From positions 1,798,001 through 1,862,000 of the forward strand of contig NZ_HF545616.1 in the NCBI RefSeq assembly GCF_000723465.1: a stretch of 64,000 bases of DNA, in the 5' to 3' direction. The position numbers and the translations under genes are program-made. This stretch comes from Ruminococcus bicirculans (ex Wegman et al. 2014). GTDB lineage: Bacteria; Bacillota; Clostridia; Oscillospirales; Ruminococcaceae. The first letter of the stretch is position 1; each line of letters begins with the position of its first letter. Shown piece by piece: positions 52,523 through 60,970 of this stretch. The notes under the pieces were generated by a model, which was not told the DNA's origin, did no database searches, and was given only the letters and a program-made list of their open reading frames with translations.

Positions 52523-52632
52523 CTAGTTTGGAAAAGGTAAACTTAAACGGTAGGCGGTTGCCCTCTGATCGTTAAAGTCCTGAGTATCTCGGCGAAAGCT
52601 AAGAGAAATCGACAGCGAGAGGAGGTGATAGA

Positions 52633-52710
52633 ATGGACTTAGCTTTCTTTGTCTTGACTATCGTGCTGATTGTCGCTCTCAACGAGCTGATAAAAAGCAT
52701 AAAAAAATAA
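52633..52710 (+). CDS. 25-residue hydrophobic peptide, candidate type I toxin
   Basis: MDLAFFVLTIVLIVALNELI begins a 25-residue peptide with one membrane span and a Lys-rich tail (KSIKK), like Fst/TxpA/holin-like type I toxins. AGGAGGTGATAGA precedes the ATG. The leader holds CCCTCT, complementary to the AGAGG of the ribosome site, so translation may be held back by folding. A convergent promoter downstream would make an antisense RNA over the 3' end. Confidence 0.65.
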   Translation: MDLAFFVLTIVLIVALNELIKSIKK

Positions 52711-52743
52711 CCGCCCCTCTGCAAAAGTAGCGGTTATTTTTTA
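52702..52743. terminator. Bidirectional terminator shared by sense and antisense RNA
   Basis: AATAACCGC / GCGGTTATT with A7 to the left and T6 to the right. Confidence 0.85.
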
Positions 52744-52790
52744 ATAACAATTACATATGAGGTCAACCGTCTATGCGGTTTACCTTTTCT
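52705..52790 (-). ncRNA. Predicted antisense RNA (type I antitoxin candidate)
   Basis: Expected to start near 52790 from the minus-strand promoter and end at the shared terminator. Its 5' end (GAAAAGGTAAACCGC ... CGGTTGACC) resembles the 5' end of the sense mRNA. No experiment supports it. Confidence 0.5.
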
Positions 52791-52797
52791 ATATATA

Positions 52798-52826
52798 AGT
52801 ATACATCACTTTAAGATATATGTCAA
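52798..52826 (-). promoter_or_regulatory. Consensus minus-strand promoter
   Basis: TTGACA and TATACT, 17 bases apart, pointing towards the toxin-like gene from its 3' side. Confidence 0.75.
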
Positions 52827-52849
52827 GTCTAAAAAAGGAGGAAAACCAT

Positions 52850-53749
52850 ATGAAGAACACGATAAAAGCCATAGCCGCCTTGATAATCAGTGCGACAATG
52901 ATAAGCATAACCGCCTGTGGCAACACAGACAACACATCATCAGCCCCTCCAAAGGCAACCACAACGGCTTCAAGCACAGAAGCTTCGGCAACTACCACAA
53001 CGGAAGCCACACTGACCTCTCAGAGTGAGGAAACAACTTCCCTTTCGGCTACCACAACATCATCAACAACGTCCGCAAGCACAAGCAGTGGTAAATCTTC
53101 AACCACTACCAAGGGCGGTTCAACCACAAAATCGAACAGCCCAGCTAGTAATGGCGGCACAGTGAATAATAATCAGAGCTACAGCCACAGCACCGCAAAC
53201 AACGGCTCAGGCAACAATAGCTACAGCAATGACAATAACAATAACAACAGCTATCAGCCACAGCAGACGGAACGTCAGACAGAAAGACAGACTGAGCGTC
53301 AGACAACGACTAAAAGGCAGACCACAACAACGGCAAAGAAAACGAAGCCAAAGCCGACTACAACTACAACGGCTAAACCAAAGTTTAAGCTTACTCAGAA
53401 TGATATAGACAGGCTGAAGAGAGAATTGCAGGCATATAGTAATGACATTGCACGTCCTCGATTTCAGAATAATTATTCCGAATTTGGCTATTCTTCTGTA
53501 GATGAATTACTTGCTGATGTTGGTTGGATGAACCTTGATAATTCTTCTTGGGGTACGCCTGATACTGTTTCACCTGATACTTATTCCTCATATGATGAAC
53601 TTTACCGCAAGGTCAAAGGTCACGTTGATGATTTATACACTGTAATACCGAAAGACGCACAGATAGTTATATATACTGAATGGCACGGTGACGGTTCGGC
53701 AATCAATTCAGACGGCAAGCCAGCGTGGGAGATATACCTCATATACTAA
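52850..53749 (+). CDS. Thr-rich lipoprotein of unknown function
   Basis: A 299-residue lipoprotein (signal MKNTIKAIAALIISAT, lipobox ITAC). Residues 25-180 are Ser/Thr/Asn-rich with a triple RQTE repeat and a Lys/Pro/Thr stretch, suiting a wall-spanning stalk. The C-terminal 110 residues (KLTQNDIDRLKRELQAY ... WEIYLIY) form a compact domain I do not recognise. AAGGAGG lies upstream. It precedes the CnaB surface protein; both are probably displayed on the host surface for the element. Confidence 0.75.
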   Translation: MKNTIKAIAALIISATMISITACGNTDNTSSAPPKATTTASSTEASATTTTEATLTSQSEETTSLSATTTSSTTSASTSSGKSSTTTKGGSTTKSNSPASNGGTVNNNQSYSHSTANNGSGNNSYSNDNNNNNSYQPQQTERQTERQTERQTTTKRQTTTTAKKTKPKPTTTTTAKPKFKLTQNDIDRLKRELQAYSNDIARPRFQNNYSEFGYSSVDELLADVGWMNLDNSSWGTPDTVSPDTYSSYDELYRKVKGHVDDLYTVIPKDAQIVIYTEWHGDGSAINSDGKPAWEIYLIY

Positions 53750-53784
53750 TTAAAAAGAAATAATGAAAATTGAATACGAACTTT

Positions 53785-53818
53785 AAAGCAATTCGAGAAT
53801 TTCGAGTTGCTTTTTTTT
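53785..53818 (+). terminator. Terminator of lipoprotein gene
   Basis: AAGCAATTCGAG / TTCGAGTTGCTT-like stem followed by T8. Confidence 0.8.
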
Positions 53819-53881
53819 ATTGCAAAAATTCAAGCCACACGGCTTTTCAGATAGATAAAAAATTCTAGGAGGTAAGGACAA

Positions 53882-56800
53882 ATGAAAAGAAAAACGCTTT
53901 TCAAAAGGCTGAGCAGTGCTGCAATGGCTCTCCTGCTCAGCTTGTCGGCATTAACGCAGGGCATAACAGCTTCAGCGTTTTCAAGCACTAACAAAGCCAC
54001 ACAGGAGTGGCTCAATGAATGGAGCTATGATTTCAGAGGCTCAGGACTTCCAAACGGCTATGACATTGAAACGGGCAAGTCCAATGACACACACTTCACA
54101 GGCTACTGGGCAAGCTCAGTGCCGTATTTCTCAACATCTGACGGCAGCTATGCTTATTGTATCAACTTTGATAAGTTGCACACAAACGGAACAACCTCTA
54201 AACAGCAAACACTAGCTGACTATGTAAAGGGTGCTCACGTTCCTGACAGTATGCAAAGACAGATCAAGGAGTTTTGCATTTACAGCTACAAGGGAAAAAC
54301 TCAGTACGGCTACTCAAAAGATACCGAGATATGTGCCTCAAGCATAATGGCTCAGGCTGTTTCGGCAAGATACTATGACGGCAGTTCAGCAAGCCTTTCA
54401 AGCAACGAAACAAAGCTGCTCAATGCCTACAGCTACAACGGCAGCAATGCAAGTGCTCATCATAAAGACCTTGTTGACTGCTATAAAAAAATGAAAGCTG
54501 AAATGGTTTCGCATTATGATATTCCAAGCGGCACATCTGTAAACAGTAATAGAACACCAACCTACAAAGCAAAATATGATGTCAAGACAGGCAAGTGGAC
54601 AGCCACAGTTAAGCTTGACAGCACACTTTCACAATTCAGCATTTCAAAGCCGAACGCAGTAACTTCTCAGAAGTCAGGCTCACAGATTATCCTTACAGCC
54701 GATAACGAGAAAGACCTGAAAAACATTGTCATAACGATAACAAAGACAAAGGGCAAGTATGTTGACCACATTGACGAGTGTTCACCTCTTATCCTTTCGG
54801 GCGGCTCAGACGTTCAGGAAATGGTGGTTTCTTGCTACGAGGATAAAGACCCAGTAAAGGCTTATCTGAAAATAACAACACCTATAGGATCAGCTCACAT
54901 CAACAAAACATTCACAGATTACTTCGGCAACGCTCAGACAGCCACAGCTGATATGTACAAAGCCGTCAAGTTTCAGCTTGCTTGCAAGGTCGGTGACAGC
55001 TACAAGTTTGTAAAGGCAACTGGAAAGGACGGAAGCTACAGCTTCACTGACCTCGCTTCACAGGCTACAGACCTTACGCCAAACAATAAGGGTGATATTG
55101 ATGTAACAGGTCTGCCAGAGGGCGATTATGAGTGGAGAGAAATATCCACGGCAGACGGATATATGATTTCATCAAAGAAAGCTATCACTGTTACCGCTGA
55201 CAAGACGGCTAAAACGGAGTTCATCAACAAGGCTTCTGCTCCTGACAAGGGCAAGATAACAATTCACAAGCGTGACGCTGAAACAAGAGCTGACCTTGCA
55301 GGCGCAAAGTTTGAAGTGGCAGCAGCCGAGGATATCTACGTTGGCAATGGCTATTGTATCTATCCGAAAGGAACAGTTATCGACACCATAACCACAGGCA
55401 CAGACGGCATAGCTGAAACAACAAAGGCTATCTACAAGGGCTACAGCTACACAGTGACAGAAATCGAAGCACCAAAGGGCTATTCAATTTCTGATGAGCC
55501 AACACAGACTATCAAGCTTGTTGAACAGCAGGTGGAGTTTGTTGTGGATTTTGACAACAAACAAAACACTATTCCTTTTGAGATAACAAAGACTGACATT
55601 TCAACAGGTGAGCTTATCCCTGATTGTACTTTTGAAATTCTTAATGAAAATAAAGAACAGGTCATCACAGGAACTACAGACGAGAACGGCATTGCAAAGT
55701 TTCAGCTTGCTATAGGCAAATATTTCTATCGTGAGATTTCAGCACCTGATATTTACGAGATAGACGATACTCCTTATCCGTTTGAAATAACTGAAAACGA
55801 TGATATCGTCAAGGCTGAAATGACAAACAAGAAGAAAAGTGGCTCTATAAAGGTCACAAAGACAACAACAGGTAATCTCAATATCGAGGGCATTAAGTTC
55901 TTTGCAACAGGAATTTCTGATACAAACAAGGACTTGAAGTTTGAAGCGACAACGAATGAAAATGGCGTAGCAATGTTCGATAAGCTTGTTATCGGCAAGT
56001 ATGTCATCACAGAGGACGGATCAACAGTTCCTGCGGCTTACCTCACTGCTGATGAGCAGGAAGTAACAGTTGAATACAACGAAACAGCAGAGGTTGCGTT
56101 CGAGAATATCGAGAAAACAGGCGAGATAAAGGTCACAAAAACCACTGTTGGCAACATCAATGTCAGCGGTATCACATTCAACCTGAGAGGTACATCAGAC
56201 AGCGGCAGAGATATCGACATTCCTGCGGTAACTGATGAGAACGGCGTTGCGATTTTCAGTGAGATACCAATTGGAACTTATACTATCTATGAAGATGAGA
56301 AAACAGTACCAACTGCATATCTTGTCGCTGACCCACAGAACGTGACAGTAACCTATGCTGAAACAAAAGAAGTTCCTATTGAGAACAAGGAAAAGACAGG
56401 CTCTATCACAGTTCACAAGACAACTGAGGGTCAGAAGAACATCGAGGGAATAAAATTCTATCTCAGAGGTACATCTGATAGCGGCAGAGCTATTGATATC
56501 CCTGCGACAACTGATAAGGACGGCATAGCAAAGTTTGATGGAGTTCCAATCGGAACTTACATGGTTATCGAGGACGAGGAAACAGTACCATACGGCTATC
56601 TCGTAGCTGACGAAAAAGAGGTCAAGGTCGAGTATGCTCAGACTATTGATGAAACTATTCTTAATAACGAGCAGACAGGAACAGTTAAGGTACACAAGAA
56701 AACTGCTGATATGACTAACGTTGAGGGCATCAGATTTATCCTTTCAGGCATTTCCGATACTGGCAGAGAGATACGCATTGAGGCAACCACTGACAAGGAC

Positions 56801-57079
56801 GGACTTGCGAAGTTTGAGGGCGTTCCAGTTGGTACATACACTATCACCGAGGACGGCAGCACAGTTCCATACGGTTATCTTGTGGCTGACTCCAAACAGG
56901 TGACAGTGGCATATGCACAGACTGTTGACACAGATATGGTAAATGAGAAAGCTCCTGATACGCCGAACACAGGCGTAACGGACAATGACTCAGACGGCAG
57001 CAAAGCACTGTGCAGCGTGGCTATCATTCTCGCAGGAGCTGCTATCGTGATGTTCAGCCGAAAGCGAAAAGAAAGATAA
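53882..57079 (+). CDS. CnaB/SpaA-repeat surface protein with sortase signal
   Basis: A 1065-residue surface protein. Signal peptide about 1-32. Residues 35-190 resemble a thioester (TED) domain: AYCINFDKLH and the later ICASSIMAQAV carry the Cys and a possible Gln partner. Several CnaB/SpaA domains follow (about 335-450, 455-560, 562-650), then four 93-residue repeats (652-1023) of one CnaB type (KTGxIxVxKTT ... EDxxTVP). The end is PNTG, a membrane segment and RKRKER, a sortase signal. Such proteins bind covalently to target surfaces and resist proteases through isopeptide bonds. On a mobile element it may help mating contact. AGGAGG precedes the ATG. Confidence 0.9.
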   Translation: MKRKTLFKRLSSAAMALLLSLSALTQGITASAFSSTNKATQEWLNEWSYDFRGSGLPNGYDIETGKSNDTHFTGYWASSVPYFSTSDGSYAYCINFDKLHTNGTTSKQQTLADYVKGAHVPDSMQRQIKEFCIYSYKGKTQYGYSKDTEICASSIMAQAVSARYYDGSSASLSSNETKLLNAYSYNGSNASAHHKDLVDCYKKMKAEMVSHYDIPSGTSVNSNRTPTYKAKYDVKTGKWTATVKLDSTLSQFSISKPNAVTSQKSGSQIILTADNEKDLKNIVITITKTKGKYVDHIDECSPLILSGGSDVQEMVVSCYEDKDPVKAYLKITTPIGSAHINKTFTDYFGNAQTATADMYKAVKFQLACKVGDSYKFVKATGKDGSYSFTDLASQATDLTPNNKGDIDVTGLPEGDYEWREISTADGYMISSKKAITVTADKTAKTEFINKASAPDKGKITIHKRDAETRADLAGAKFEVAAAEDIYVGNGYCIYPKGTVIDTITTGTDGIAETTKAIYKGYSYTVTEIEAPKGYSISDEPTQTIKLVEQQVEFVVDFDNKQNTIPFEITKTDISTGELIPDCTFEILNENKEQVITGTTDENGIAKFQLAIGKYFYREISAPDIYEIDDTPYPFEITENDDIVKAEMTNKKKSGSIKVTKTTTGNLNIEGIKFFATGISDTNKDLKFEATTNENGVAMFDKLVIGKYVITEDGSTVPAAYLTADEQEVTVEYNETAEVAFENIEKTGEIKVTKTTVGNINVSGITFNLRGTSDSGRDIDIPAVTDENGVAIFSEIPIGTYTIYEDEKTVPTAYLVADPQNVTVTYAETKEVPIENKEKTGSITVHKTTEGQKNIEGIKFYLRGTSDSGRAIDIPATTDKDGIAKFDGVPIGTYMVIEDEETVPYGYLVADEKEVKVEYAQTIDETILNNEQTGTVKVHKKTADMTNVEGIRFILSGISDTGREIRIEATTDKDGLAKFEGVPVGTYTITEDGSTVPYGYLVADSKQVTVAYAQTVDTDMVNEKAPDTPNTGVTDNDSDGSKALCSVAIILAGAAIVMFSRKRKER
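55835..56950 (+). repeat. Four tandem 279-bp repeats in CnaB gene
   Basis: Units begin at 55835, 56114, 56393 and 56672, each exactly 93 codons. Protein identity is high in SDSGR, DENGVA/DKDGIA and YLVAD segments. Confidence 0.92.
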
Positions 57080-57135
57080 TTGATGCTGTCTGAAAAAAGA
57101 CAGTAAAAAGGGGATCAATTTATCATACATGAAGA

Positions 57136-57161
57136 AAGCCCCTGCAACTGGGCAGGGGCTT
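57136..57161 (+). promoter_or_regulatory. Strong hairpin directly before a ribosome binding site
   Basis: A 10-bp perfect stem AAGCCCCTGC / GCAGGGGCTT ends at the base before GGGAGG of the next gene. No T run follows, so it is not a plain terminator. Confidence 0.7.
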
Positions 57162-57173
57162 GGGAGGACGGGA

Positions 57174-57527
57174 ATGAATAATGTGAATATCGATTTTAAT
57201 TTCAAGTATCCAGGCAAAAAAGAAAGAGTAATCTATACAGTAACATCTATTTTAAAAGATGAAATTCGATTGTTTGGCAAAAGTATCATTTCAGCTATTC
57301 TAGTATGTGTTTGTTTTGAGAACGGATGGATCTTACCGCAAGAACACTGTGGTAACGATGATTTTATGATAGTTATGTTTTCAATTTTCTACTTTATGCA
57401 GTGTGCTATATTGATAAATATATTCTCGAAAAAATACACATATGAGGGAAACATTATAGCCAAGTTTCATAATGGGGAAATCACTTATAGCGGAAAAACT
57501 AAGATAGGCGGAAATGAAGATGAATAA
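57174..57527 (+). CDS. Small two-span membrane protein, paralogue 1
   Basis: A 117-residue protein: a polar start with FNFKYPGKKERVIYTVTSILKDE, two membrane spans (about 38-56 and 68-88) and a polar tail. Its first half aligns with the next protein (FKIRYPSKKEKIIYAVKSIL). Not recognised. GGGAGG precedes the ATG. It overlaps the next gene by eight bases. Confidence 0.65.
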   Translation: MNNVNIDFNFKYPGKKERVIYTVTSILKDEIRLFGKSIISAILVCVCFENGWILPQEHCGNDDFMIVMFSIFYFMQCAILINIFSKKYTYEGNIIAKFHNGEITYSGKTKIGGNEDE

Positions 57528-57828
57528 CGAAAATGAACTCCATGATGTAACTTTTAAAATCAGGTATCCTAGTAAAAAGGAAAAAATTATATATGCGGTA
57601 AAGTCCATTTTAATAGATGAGTTGACTATTCTTGCTGAAAGTATTGCTATAGCTGCAATACTTTGCTCTTTCTTTTCAAACGAATGGTCTATACCTCAAA
57701 AATACAATGTATTTATAGTACTATTGTACGTTGTATTTTTTGTTTCACAAATATTGATACTTTTAAGGGCTGCATTAACAGGGAGATACACCTTAAAAGA
57801 AATAATCATTCGGAGAGTTGAGAAATGA
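57520..57828 (+). CDS. Small two-span membrane protein, paralogue 2
   Basis: A 102-residue protein with the same layout as its upstream paralogue: FKIRYPSKKEKIIYAVKSIL, a DE pair, then two spans (about 30-50 and 60-80) and a basic tail. Tandem duplication followed by divergence is the simplest reading. The ATG at 57520 has GGCGGA eight bases before it. Stop overlaps the next start. Confidence 0.65.
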   Translation: MNNENELHDVTFKIRYPSKKEKIIYAVKSILIDELTILAESIAIAAILCSFFSNEWSIPQKYNVFIVLLYVVFFVSQILILLRAALTGRYTLKEIIIRRVEK

Positions 57829-58253
57829 GCATATTTAAAAGATTGGAAAATCACTATAAAAGTAAGAGCTACTTGACATATCATGCGGCTAATGAGCATG
57901 AACAGCTGCTGTTATTTTATCCAAATTATAAAAGCACAAAGATATACGTCATACATAAAAGTGATGACTCTAAGTGGTTTGACCTTGGTTGCCTTGAAAG
58001 AGGCGATGATGAAAAGCTCGGTGTTTCATTTTATGACGGCTGCGATAACAATTTTAATAAAATGATAGCGAAAATGAAAGGCGTAGATAAGGCAGCTGAG
58101 GACTATAGGTTTACAATCTTTTATGACCCCGACACGGATACTTATTGGGTAGACAATTCATTAGAGCTGTTTTTTGAAAATCAAGAAGATGTTATCGCCA
58201 GATATTTAAAAGAAAATGGATATCAGTTAATAAGCATGACAGGAGAAAAATAA
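57825..58253 (+). CDS. Unknown 142-residue acidic protein
   Basis: A soluble protein with many aromatic and acidic residues (KIYVIHKSDDSKWFDLGC, FTIFYDPDTDTYWVDNS). Translation is coupled to the preceding gene (ATGA overlap). No family recognised. The composition and setting recall immunity proteins of polymorphic toxin loci, but that is inference only. Confidence 0.65.
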   Translation: MSIFKRLENHYKSKSYLTYHAANEHEQLLLFYPNYKSTKIYVIHKSDDSKWFDLGCLERGDDEKLGVSFYDGCDNNFNKMIAKMKGVDKAAEDYRFTIFYDPDTDTYWVDNSLELFFENQEDVIARYLKENGYQLISMTGEK

Positions 58254-58256
58254 TAC

Positions 58257-58529
58257 ATGGAACTTGGGCAAAAAGGAAAAGGACGAACATTTAAACTGTA
58301 TCATGATGTTCCTGAACGCTACAAAGCCACAGAACACATGAATGAGGAGCTGATAAGAATGATAAAACTAAGAATACAGGGTTTATCTGCAGAAGTTGAA
58401 AAGTTCACAGAACAGCTGAAAAAGGACGGCTATCACTTTTTGATGGAGAGTGATGACTATCCTAACAGAAATTCGGAGTATGTAAGAAGATATGTGGAGG
58501 TAATGCTTGATGAAGATCAGGATCAATAG
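58257..58529 (+). CDS. Unknown 90-residue protein
   Basis: A charged, helical protein (MELGQKGKGRTFKLYHDVP ... YVRRYVEVMLDEDQDQ). Starts four bases after the previous stop. Not recognised. Confidence 0.55.
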   Translation: MELGQKGKGRTFKLYHDVPERYKATEHMNEELIRMIKLRIQGLSAEVEKFTEQLKKDGYHFLMESDDYPNRNSEYVRRYVEVMLDEDQDQ

Positions 58530-58695
58530 GTCTTGCAGAAAACGCCGTCAAGATCGCTACAACGGTATGGGACGCTGCCTTTGTATTGAGCCAAAGCGTT
58601 TATGCAATGAAAGCAAAAAGCTGATAGTTGTTGACCCTATGTCTAATGTCATAGTCGTGACAAAGGAAAAAGATTATGGAGCAAAAAATGAATGA
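58510..58695 (+). CDS. Unknown 61-residue basic protein
   Basis: Starts inside the preceding gene (MKIRINRSCRKRRQDRYNG); GGAGG lies about ten bases upstream. Contains cysteines and a hydrophobic strand (KLIVVDPMSNVIVVT). Overlaps the next gene by 20 bases. Small and unrecognised, so it could be spurious. Confidence 0.45.
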   Translation: MKIRINRSCRKRRQDRYNGMGRCLCIEPKRLCNESKKLIVVDPMSNVIVVTKEKDYGAKNE

Positions 58696-59071
58696 GTATA
58701 GATACTTTATAGCAGACGATAACAAAACAGGAACTCTAATTTTCAGTAATGAAATAAAAGGCGAAGATATGCTGCTTCTTGTAGGATACGTTATCTACTT
58801 TTACAATGCAGCGTCCGTTGATGATATCGTAGACAAGCTTGTAACCATGTATGGCTTTAGTGTCATAAAGGAACATATTACAGCTCTTGACCTCAACACT
58901 AATCCTGATACACCTTATACATACTATGACCTTATCGATGAGGGCGGCTATTGTGAAAGTGATGGATATATGTACACCGATATTAACAGAATAAAAAAAC
59001 TCTTTTCAGGAGAAAAATCCCAGAAGATGTTACGCACTATCGGTCGATTTTCCAAAAGAACATTTTCCTAG
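58676..59071 (+). CDS. Unknown 131-residue protein
   Basis: A soluble protein with strand-like YRYFIADDNKTGTLIFS and a helical middle (DDIVDKLVTMYGF). AAAGGAAA precedes the ATG. Its 3' end overlaps the convergent minus-strand gene by 35 bases. Not recognised. Confidence 0.6.
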   Translation: MEQKMNEYRYFIADDNKTGTLIFSNEIKGEDMLLLVGYVIYFYNAASVDDIVDKLVTMYGFSVIKEHITALDLNTNPDTPYTYYDLIDEGGYCESDGYMYTDINRIKKLFSGEKSQKMLRTIGRFSKRTFS

Positions 59072-59807
59072 AATCTGTTAGTATACAGTTGTAATATATT
59101 TTATCGTCCTGTTTGTTGATTTCCATTTTAACATAGAATGATATTAAACAGTTGAAACAATCATTATCCTTTATATTTATGTGTTCATATACTTTTTCAG
59201 ACAAATATATGGAACAAATCATTGGTAACTGTCTTTGTGTTAGATTGAAAATATACAATTTATGACCATTGCGATGCTTTTTGCAACGGACTCTTACCTT
59301 TCCATAAAAGATTTTTAACTGATCAACATCAGCCTGAGATAATCCATTTGTAATACGTTTTTTAGGAATAGCATACTTAACGGCTGTGCGTTCACTTTGA
59401 TTTTCAGTATTTGTAGAAACTTTAGATATCTTATTCTCTATAACAAAAGGATTCCGTGCAGCTTTCTTCTCTGAAAAACAGGATAATATAACAGCTTTAA
59501 GCCTATTTTGAAGTCTGTCCAGTGATTTTTCGTCATTTTCCAATAGTTCCAACTGATGATTTGTCGCTCTTTTGCATTTAAAAGAACAAGTGTCTGCGTG
59601 ACTTTCTAAATTGCGGGTTGAGAAATAGTTTGATTTCGTTGTACATGAATTATAAGTCAAATGTGGTTTTTCACATTCAGGGCAGAAAAGATTATTCTTG
59701 ATTTCATTATATAGATCTAACGAATTTGTTGCTAACTGAGTTACATCTTCAATAGACAGCATTTTTCTTTGTGATCCATTAATATAGAGTGCTTCTTCAA
59801 AAACCAT
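59037..59807 (-). CDS. Unknown protein with CxxC...CxxxC motif, reverse-oriented in the cluster
   Basis: A 256-residue protein, the only minus-strand gene in the element portion seen. It has CPECEKPHL followed by HADTCSFKC near residues 42-80, which could hold a zinc ion; this Cys/His pattern is reminiscent of CoiA-like zinc regions. The rest is AT-rich, basic and unrecognised. GAGGTGA lies upstream. Its convergent overlap with the neighbour suggests later insertion or antisense control. Confidence 0.6.
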   Translation of the reverse strand: MVFEEALYINGSQRKMLSIEDVTQLATNSLDLYNEIKNNLFCPECEKPHLTYNSCTTKSNYFSTRNLESHADTCSFKCKRATNHQLELLENDEKSLDRLQNRLKAVILSCFSEKKAARNPFVIENKISKVSTNTENQSERTAVKYAIPKKRITNGLSQADVDQLKIFYGKVRVRCKKHRNGHKLYIFNLTQRQLPMICSIYLSEKVYEHINIKDNDCFNCLISFYVKMEINKQDDKIYYNCILTDSRKMFFWKIDR

Positions 59808-59931
59808 ATCTTGTCACCTCAATAATTATTTTAAACTATTTTCACATTAACAGTTTATTAATCACACATATTATAGCACATAATTTGAATTTATACAATA
59901 TAAAGACAAAATATGTGTCTAAAAAGAAAGG

Positions 59932-60672
59932 ATGAGATTCTTGTCAAATCTTAAACAATTAAGGTTTATCATTTCAAGAAATGGTGACACGGCAAAAACT
60001 GTTCTCAAAACTTCATACGATATTGTAAGTTTACCATACTTGCTAACATATGTTATGGGGCAATTCTTTGAGGAATATGCGGACGAAGGCGTTGGTTTTA
60101 GCTCAAGCGAGCTTACTGATATGCTTTTGACTATGTATCCAAACGATTTTGCGGTATCAATGGACAATACGGATCTTGTTATTGATGATTTAGAAACATG
60201 GGAAAGAAATTGCAGTTCATATGATATCATAAGAACAATAGGAATTTTTAAGCCAAAGGAATTAAATCTTTCTGAAAAGCTATTTTGTAAATTAAAGAAA
60301 CACTGTAAACAAAATGGGTTTCTTGCTGTGTACGCCGAAACAAACGAAGAAAGCCTGATTATTTTTTACAGACCCAAAAGTAATCAAAGAGTATTCGGAA
60401 TACGAAGAAACTGTTATTCAAAAAATGGCAATAGTATAGAAATTGGTCTTTTAATAAATGAAAACACATTTTTGTGGTTTAAGACAGCAGCTATCGTTTC
60501 CTATAAAAATAATAATTTAAAATCGATATTCAATGATGTGATACAGGAAATAAATAAAATCACTATTGATGAAAAAGCATTGCCACAAGATAAATTTCGT
60601 AATCCTTATGTGGCGTGCTTGGAGTATCTAAGCAAATATGGGTATTCAATAAAAACTATAGAATGGGAGTAA
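59932..60672 (+). CDS. Unknown 246-residue protein
   Basis: A soluble mixed alpha/beta protein (LKQLRFIISRNGDTAKTVL, SELTDMLLTMYPNDFAVSM, FGIRRNCYSKNGNSIEIGL). No motif recognised. The start is unsure: AAAGG touches the ATG at 59932, while a TTG nine bases later has ideal spacing. It is followed six bases later by a small CnaB-like fragment gene. Confidence 0.6.
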   Translation: MRFLSNLKQLRFIISRNGDTAKTVLKTSYDIVSLPYLLTYVMGQFFEEYADEGVGFSSSELTDMLLTMYPNDFAVSMDNTDLVIDDLETWERNCSSYDIIRTIGIFKPKELNLSEKLFCKLKKHCKQNGFLAVYAETNEESLIIFYRPKSNQRVFGIRRNCYSKNGNSIEIGLLINENTFLWFKTAAIVSYKNNNLKSIFNDVIQEINKITIDEKALPQDKFRNPYVACLEYLSKYGYSIKTIEWE

Positions 60673-60677
60673 AAGCA

Positions 60678-60896
60678 ATGAAAAAACTCAAAAAATATTT
60701 CTTCTCAAAGCTTACAAAACTACATAAAAGGAATAGTGATAGACCACAGATGTATAACTTGAAGGGAATAACTTCTGACGGCAAAGTTGTGGATTTTCCG
60801 TATATTTCTGCTGATAAATGTGGAGTAATCAATATAAAAGGACTTCCTGTTGGAACATATAAGTTCACCGAAGTTATAAATGACACACAGCAATAA
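60678..60896 (+). CDS. 72-residue protein resembling a partial CnaB repeat
   Basis: A basic start (MKKLKKYFFSKLTKLHKRN) is followed by YNLKGITSDGKVVDFPYIS and GVINIKGLPVGTYKFTEV, which match the middle of the CnaB repeats in the surface protein upstream (GTSDSGRxIDIP ... GVPIGTYxxxED). It has no signal peptide or sorting signal. It may be a degraded copy or a small cytoplasmic binding protein. Confidence 0.55.
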   Translation: MKKLKKYFFSKLTKLHKRNSDRPQMYNLKGITSDGKVVDFPYISADKCGVINIKGLPVGTYKFTEVINDTQQ

Positions 60897-60909
60897 TAAT
60901 CGCAAACAC

Positions 60910-60940
60910 GAGCGTGTGAAGAAATTCATACGCTCTTTTT
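60910..60940 (+). terminator. Terminator of small-gene cluster
   Basis: GAGCGTGTG / CATACGCTC stem followed by TTTTTA. Confidence 0.8.
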
Positions 60941-60970
60941 ATATACGAAAGGAGAAACACCAGAAACACC

